From the NCBI GenBank assembly GCA_029817715.1, contig JARUPY010000606.1, forward strand, positions 7,936,001 to 8,000,000: a stretch of DNA of 64,000 nucleotides, in the 5' to 3' direction. This stretch comes from Melastoma dodecandrum. Lineage: Eukaryota > Streptophyta > Magnoliopsida > Myrtales > Melastomataceae. The translations under genes were made by a program, and so were the position numbers. Below the pieces are notes generated by a model. It was not told the origin of the DNA and did not search any database. It saw only the letters and a program-made list of their open reading frames with translations. Positions 58,800 through 64,000 of the stretch are shown here, piece by piece; within the stretch, counting starts at the first letter, position 1, and the number at the start of each line of letters is the position of its first letter.

Positions 58800-61700
58800 A
58801 TGGCGCCTGATCCGAACAGTTCCAGCGGCGGAGATGGCGGCAGCGGAGCTGCGGCTTCGAGGGAGGAAGCCACCGTCAAGGTCCCCTCTAAGGACCCTAA
58901 GAAGAAGGACGAAAAGAAGGATGAGGATTTGGTCCGTTTTCACCTGCCTTGTTCTTTTGATTCTTGCATCGGATCGAGCGAATGATTGAGTTTTGTTGGT
59001 GCCTGGTGTCGGAGGTTTGGTCCGCTGTGTTTGGTCGAGCTTCGTGTCGTTTGGCCTTGTCCGTTGTGCTCTAAAGCTTTACTTGTAGGCGGTTCGTTTT
59101 TTAAGCTTTCATGTGCTATGGAATTGAGATTTCCGATGAGTGATAGTGTAGGAATGATGTGATTGGGGGAATTTTTAGTACTAAAAGAGTTATTGTGGAT
59201 TTCAAAGCGAGGCTGACTTAGTCTGTGTGAAAAATTGTCCGTGTAGTCGGAGGAGGACTTGGCATTGAAGCAGCAATTGGAGTTATATGTTGAAAGAGTA
59301 CAGGATCCTAATCCTGGTCTGCAGAAGGTCGCTCTTGAGAGCATGAGGTGCGGTTGGACTGGTTATGCTTTTCTTTAAGTACTCGTATTACTTAGATGGA
59401 ATTTAATTTTACTTGACTGGCTCATCTAACTGAGCTTATGCAAACATAATTTTCGCATGCACATGTATTTCTCTTGTTATTTGTTTTGACTTCAAACATC
59501 GATATTGTAGTGGATGAAATGGTGAAAAGATGCTTCACATGAGAGAGTTAAGGCTCGAGTCAGAGGGAGAGGTTTTCTGTGTTTTCTAGCATAGGTGAGA
59601 CCTAGTTTTTGCTATTAAATCTGTATGAATTAAAAAAATGCTTGGGGAAACGCCCTTTGGAGGAGGTTTGTCATTCTAAAATTAGATCACTGATTTTCTG
59701 TTGCATTCCCAGCGACTATTTTATGATGGGATGGCAGTATTAATTTGATTGGCTGTTGTGTGAGGTGAAAATTTGTTAAACTGTTATTGACAAGTAGGAA
59801 CATATGCATGCTGTCCCAAGAAAGAAGGATATTTTTGTAATTAAATATGCGCAGGTATGCTTCACAGGATTTGAAGCATTACTTGTGTGACAATGTGCAT
59901 AAAATTGTTTTGTAGGCAAGAGATCCGATCTGCCACTAGCTCCATGACTTCAGTGCCAAAGCCGCTAAAGTTTCTCCGGCCTCATTATGGAACGCTAAAG
60001 GCATACTATGAAACAATGCCGGAATCTGATCTTAAGGTCATGTGATATTGATATTCAGTTGAGATATTCCTTTTATAAATGCCAGATACTTGGTAATATT
60101 AACCCGTTTTTCTTCAAATACAGAGCTATCTGGCTGACATCCTGTCTGTATTAGCCTTGACAATGTCTGCTGAAGGTGAAAGGGTAATTACTATTTGAGC
60201 TTTAGTTATGCCCTTTAAATGTCTTCTGGCATGCTTATCCATTATGATCTAATAATATACTTGAATTCGTTGTTGTCCGAGCAGAGACTCGCCTATTAAG
60301 TTCTGAATGTGTACTTACATGTGTGGAGTATCTTAGGCAAATCCTTTTAAATAGGGTTTCCTGCATGAGTTGACTTATCGGTGTTCTTAATTGCTTTGAT
60401 TTTTCAGGAGAGTTTGAAATACAGGTTGTTAGGCTCCCGAGGCGATATTGGTTCTTGGGGTCATGAGTATGTAAGGTATAGTTCCTATCTATTTCTTTTT
60501 TTTTTTGCAAAATGTTTTCACCAGAATACCTGTGACATGTCAAATTGATTACAAAGTAAAAAATAATTTTCTGATGTACTAATATGAGGACTTTTTTTCT
60601 TTTTTTTTTTCGTGATTTTTATTTTGTAACATCCCGTCGTAAACTCTATAGCTTAGGTAAAAGAAAGATTCCTTACGCGTGCTTCATAAATTTTTCGTCT
60701 TCATTCTTTCTAGTTGCTGATGCTGTGGAACACATTTCCGATTTTCTTTTTTCTTTTACAAAATTGAAGTTGAACGTATTTTAATGGGCCGACTCTTTCT
60801 TTAGTAGGATTTGAGGTATCTTATGTAATTCTGGTGCATCGTCCTTGATAATTTTTCCTTCGATGATTATTGTATTTGGAACATTTCAGAACTAGTTAAT
60901 GGATGTTTTTCACTGTAATTCTCTTTCAGGAACTTAGCAGGAGAGATTTCACAGGAATATACCAAGCGCCAGGTTTGGCTCTCTATCTTTCTGCTTCATT
61001 TCTTTCCTTTCTGTTGGTCTTTCTTACCTTTTATTTGTCGTCACTGCTCTGTGTGATTTTTCTTGTTCTTTCTGTAATCTCAGGGTGAAGAAGCTCCTAT
61101 TAACGAGCTAATGGAGCTTGTACAACAAATTGTGGCCTTCCATATGCAGGTGATTCTCTTTGATCAGTTGGTCCTTGTTTTATTGCCACGTGATAAAGTG
61201 CCTCCTCAACAATGTCAGTCTCATTAAATGAGTTGGATGCATTCTATTTTAATGAAAGTCTGCTTTACTTGCATTTTCTCCTTACTACAGCATAATGCGG
61301 AACCAGAAGCTGTTGATCTTCTCATGGAGGTATGGTTAATTTAGATGTAATAATACCTTTTTCTTGCCACTTTTTTTAGTTTGAGTCATCTTGTGATTCT
61401 TTTAGAAAGCAGGAAAATGTCTTTATTGGTCAAGTACATCTGATAATTTTGGTTTCAGGTTGAAGACCTTGAAATTTTGATGGAGCATGTTGATACTGCA
61501 AATTTCAAGAGGACATGCTTATATCTAACTAGTGCAGCTAGGTATTCAAATTTGTTTTTTGGCTGATTTCCTGGAGCATTTTCATGATTCTATTAAATGA
61601 GTTTGGTGGATGAAACTGTCACTTTCTCTACTTACTACCTTACAACTTTCGTGAATGCCGTAGGTACCTTCCTGGTCCTGATGACATTGAAGTCTTAAGA

Positions 61701-64000
61701 ATTGCTTATAAGATCTACCTAAGGTTCAAAGAATATGCAAAGGCTATTCAGATCGCGCTGTTCCTTGATGATATGGCGGTATTTCTCCTTTTCAAAGGGT
61801 CATTTTTTATTATCTGTGAAATAGATATGCTCTGCCGTATGTGCTTGGTCTTACATTGTTTGGCTTCTGTGTATTGTGCTTTTCCAGAAGGTGAAAGAAG
61901 TTTTCACATCTTGTGATGACCTATTGGAGAAGAAGCAGTTCTGCTACATCCTTGCCCGCCATGTAAGATTTCTAATCTGTAAAAGTTAGTTTGTATTATT
62001 ATCAGTGACTTCTTTTGTCTCTGCGGATGTTATAAAGACTAGTGAAAGTATCAGTTTTAGACGGTACTATTGTACTTGTTCTGTTTATGCCTTTTTTTTA
62101 TAGGGCATCACATATGAGGTCGATGAGGAGATGGTTGCAGATGATGATGAACGGGAAGTACTGCAGGAGATTGTTAACAATTCTAAGTTAAGTGAAGGGT
62201 ATCTTACTCTTGCCCGTGATATAGAGGTTATGGAGCCCAAATCACCTGAAGACATATATAAGGTATGCGATGGTTCTACATTACATGATTTTTCAGGGAT
62301 TTAGGCCTCTACTGGTGAAATGACGTGTCCAAAAGTGTTTTGTCTGGTGACAGTTGAAGTTTTCTTATATCTCTTATTTGCCACCAGTCATAATCTGATT
62401 TGACCCTGGAGTTGTTTATTCATGAACCTGTTTCATGACTAGAGGTCATTTGCTATGTATGTTTTTTTTCAGGCACATTTACTTGATGGTAGGGCCGCAG
62501 CTGTGGATTCGGCAAGGCAAAATTTGGCTGCAACATTTGTCAATGCATTTGTAAATGCAGGCTTTGGGCAGGTAACAAAGTGGGGAAAGCATATCGACTT
62601 GATATTGGTGGTATAGTTCACTTACTCCCCTTGTTTGGCAGGATAAATTGATGACTGTACAGCCCGATTCTTCCACCAGTGGGTCTTCTGGAAATTGGCT
62701 ATTCAAAAACAAAGAGCATGGGAAGTCCAGTGCTGCTGCCAGTCTGGTAATAGACCTGCCACCATTTTACAATCTTCAAAGTGGGATTCCTAGCATAGGC
62801 AATGATTGACTTTTTGCATATTCCAGGGAATGATTTTACTGTGGGATGTTGACTCGGGGCTCTCGCAACTTGATAAATATTTTCATAGCAATGACAATCA
62901 TGTGATCACCGGTGCATTGTTGGGAGTTGGTATCGTCAATTGCAACATCAAGAATGACTGCGATCCCGTGAGTTATTATTTTATCCCTTTTGAGGAAGGT
63001 TGAGCTTGAGAATTACATTGGAGTTATTACTTAAGTTGTCCTTTTCCCTGGGTAGGCTCTTGCACTTCTTGGTGACTATGTAGACAGAGAAGATGCATCT
63101 ACCAGGATTGGTGCTATTATAGGTTTGGGGCTTGCATATGCGGGATCACAAAATGAGCAGGTATACCTGAATATCTCAGATCCAGAATTCGATCCAATCC
63201 AGTGGTTCATGGAATTAGGATTTATTTTTCCTAGTTGGATGTTTAGCAGAAATATGATAGCGCATTTCTTCTGAATTCAAGAGCACTATCATATCTTACT
63301 AATTAAGACTTGAACATAGTCATTAAGCTTAGACTTTTTCCTAGTCAGGTGGTTTCAGAATTCTCTCCAATCTGATAACCTGGTTGATGCCTTTATTACA
63401 GATTCGATCCAAATTATCGCCGATACTTAATGATGCGAAGGCTTCACTTGATGTGATTGCCTTTACTGCCGTCTCTCTGGGCTTAATATATGTGGGCTCT
63501 TGCAATGAAGAGGTTGCACAGTCAATTATATATATTCTGATGGACCGTGAGGAATCTGAACTAGGAGAGCCTCTCGTTCGTCTCTTGCCTCTCGCTCTTG
63601 GCCTCCTCTACCTGGGGAAACAGGTATGTTTATGAAGCCACATCTCGCTTAATCCCAGTGCTGCCTAGGATTTTCATCGTCTGCATATATTTCTTATTAA
63701 CATCTCCATCAGTATTTATCATGGATTTTCACCTGTAGAAAAATGAATTTTGTGTCCTAATTTGTTTATGCAGGAAAGTGTTGAGGTTACTGCTGAAGTT
63801 GCGAAAACTTTTAACGAGAAAATTAGGAAACATTGTGAGATGACACTCCTGTCCTGTGCCTATGCCGGGACTGGGAATGTCCTTAAGGTCTGCTTCTTCA
63901 GATGTTCTCTGCTTCTTCAGATGTTATCTGCTTCTTCAGATGTTCGCTGATAGGGTGATGAATATGCTCTCATTATCTATATCTGCTAATAATTGGAAAT
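58800..64000 (+). CDS. RPN1: 26S proteasome regulatory subunit RPN1 (PSMD2), 5' part
   Basis: Largest-scaffold base subunit of the 19S particle; binds ubiquitin/UBL receptors and the Rpt ring. Eighteen exons are visible: 58800-58931, 59247-59347, 59916-60036, 60124-60183, 60408-60475, 60930-60972, 61084-61149, 61291-61329, 61459-61541, 61664-61778, 61888-61962, 62104-62262, 62473-62571, 62642-62746, 62827-62967, 63056-63160, 63402-63623 and 63774-63887. All are in phase, giving about 600 of ~890 aa. Signatures: the Lys/Asp-rich N-terminus [67 protein letters not shown], and PC repeats ([59 protein letters not shown]). The gene continues past the right edge. No lesions seen. Confidence 0.95.
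63889..63945 (+). repeat. three 19-bp tandem repeats at an RPN1 splice donor
   Basis: TCTGCTTCTTCAGATGTTC occurs three times without gaps (63889-63907, 63908-63926, 63927-63945; the middle unit ends in A). The first unit begins at the T of the exon 18 donor GT. Each unit contains a pyrimidine-CAG sequence resembling a splice acceptor. Confidence 0.85.

Overview
This is nuclear plant DNA, almost certainly from a woody or herbaceous eudicot. Genes are split by short GT-AG introns, ribosomal-protein and proteasome promoters carry telo-box (AAACCCTA) and site II (TGGGCC/T) elements, and there are plant-only families (class III peroxidase, TCP, LBD, ATL, IDD). Plant LTR-retrotransposon and TIR-element remains are also present. 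I cannot name the species. No rRNA, tRNA or CRISPR-like locus was seen.

Layout. 1-11.7 kb is a run of genes on the minus strand: the 5' end of ribosomal protein L11, a GSK3/SHAGGY (BIN2-like) kinase, a secreted peroxidase, a membrane-anchored receptor-like kinase and the coactivator MBF1. 12-30.3 kb is an unstable block. It holds five members of a small single-span Gly/His/Cys-rich protein family that I do not recognise, a broken Copia element, a complete solo LTR with target-site duplication, and a tandem segmental duplication. The duplicated unit is [Gly/Cys-rich gene - His/Gly-rich gene - RPL22 - FMN-hydrolase-like gene]. The second copy ends inside exon 2 of the hydrolase gene and is fused to a 3'-truncated ketol-acid reductoisomerase (KARI) gene, which also has an early stop and a frameshift. 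34.4-36.3 kb is an apparently intact chloroplast-type SAM methyltransferase. 36.7-38.6 kb is an intron-containing NECAP-like gene with three disabling lesions.

42-64 kb returns to intact genes: a CIN-type TCP factor with a miR319 site, an ATL RING-H2 ligase, a ~1 kb TIR element with a GC-rich core, a bZIP34/61-like factor, a foldback MITE, an LBD27-like factor, a type-II prohibitin, an IDD zinc-finger factor, and the first 18 exons of 26S proteasome subunit RPN1 (cut by the window end).

The genes do not form a pathway. Housekeeping genes (RPL11, RPL22, MBF1, PHB, RPN1) share the telo-box/site II promoter style, and developmental regulators (TCP, bZIP, LBD, IDD) are scattered among them. The most unusual content is the 12-38 kb interval: a local burst of duplication, deletion and gene decay, an undescribed-looking membrane protein family, and a paired array of CAGCTG palindromes in the U3 region of the solo LTR. 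Exon coordinates come from reading splice sites by eye and checking frame and family alignment from memory. No database search was run.
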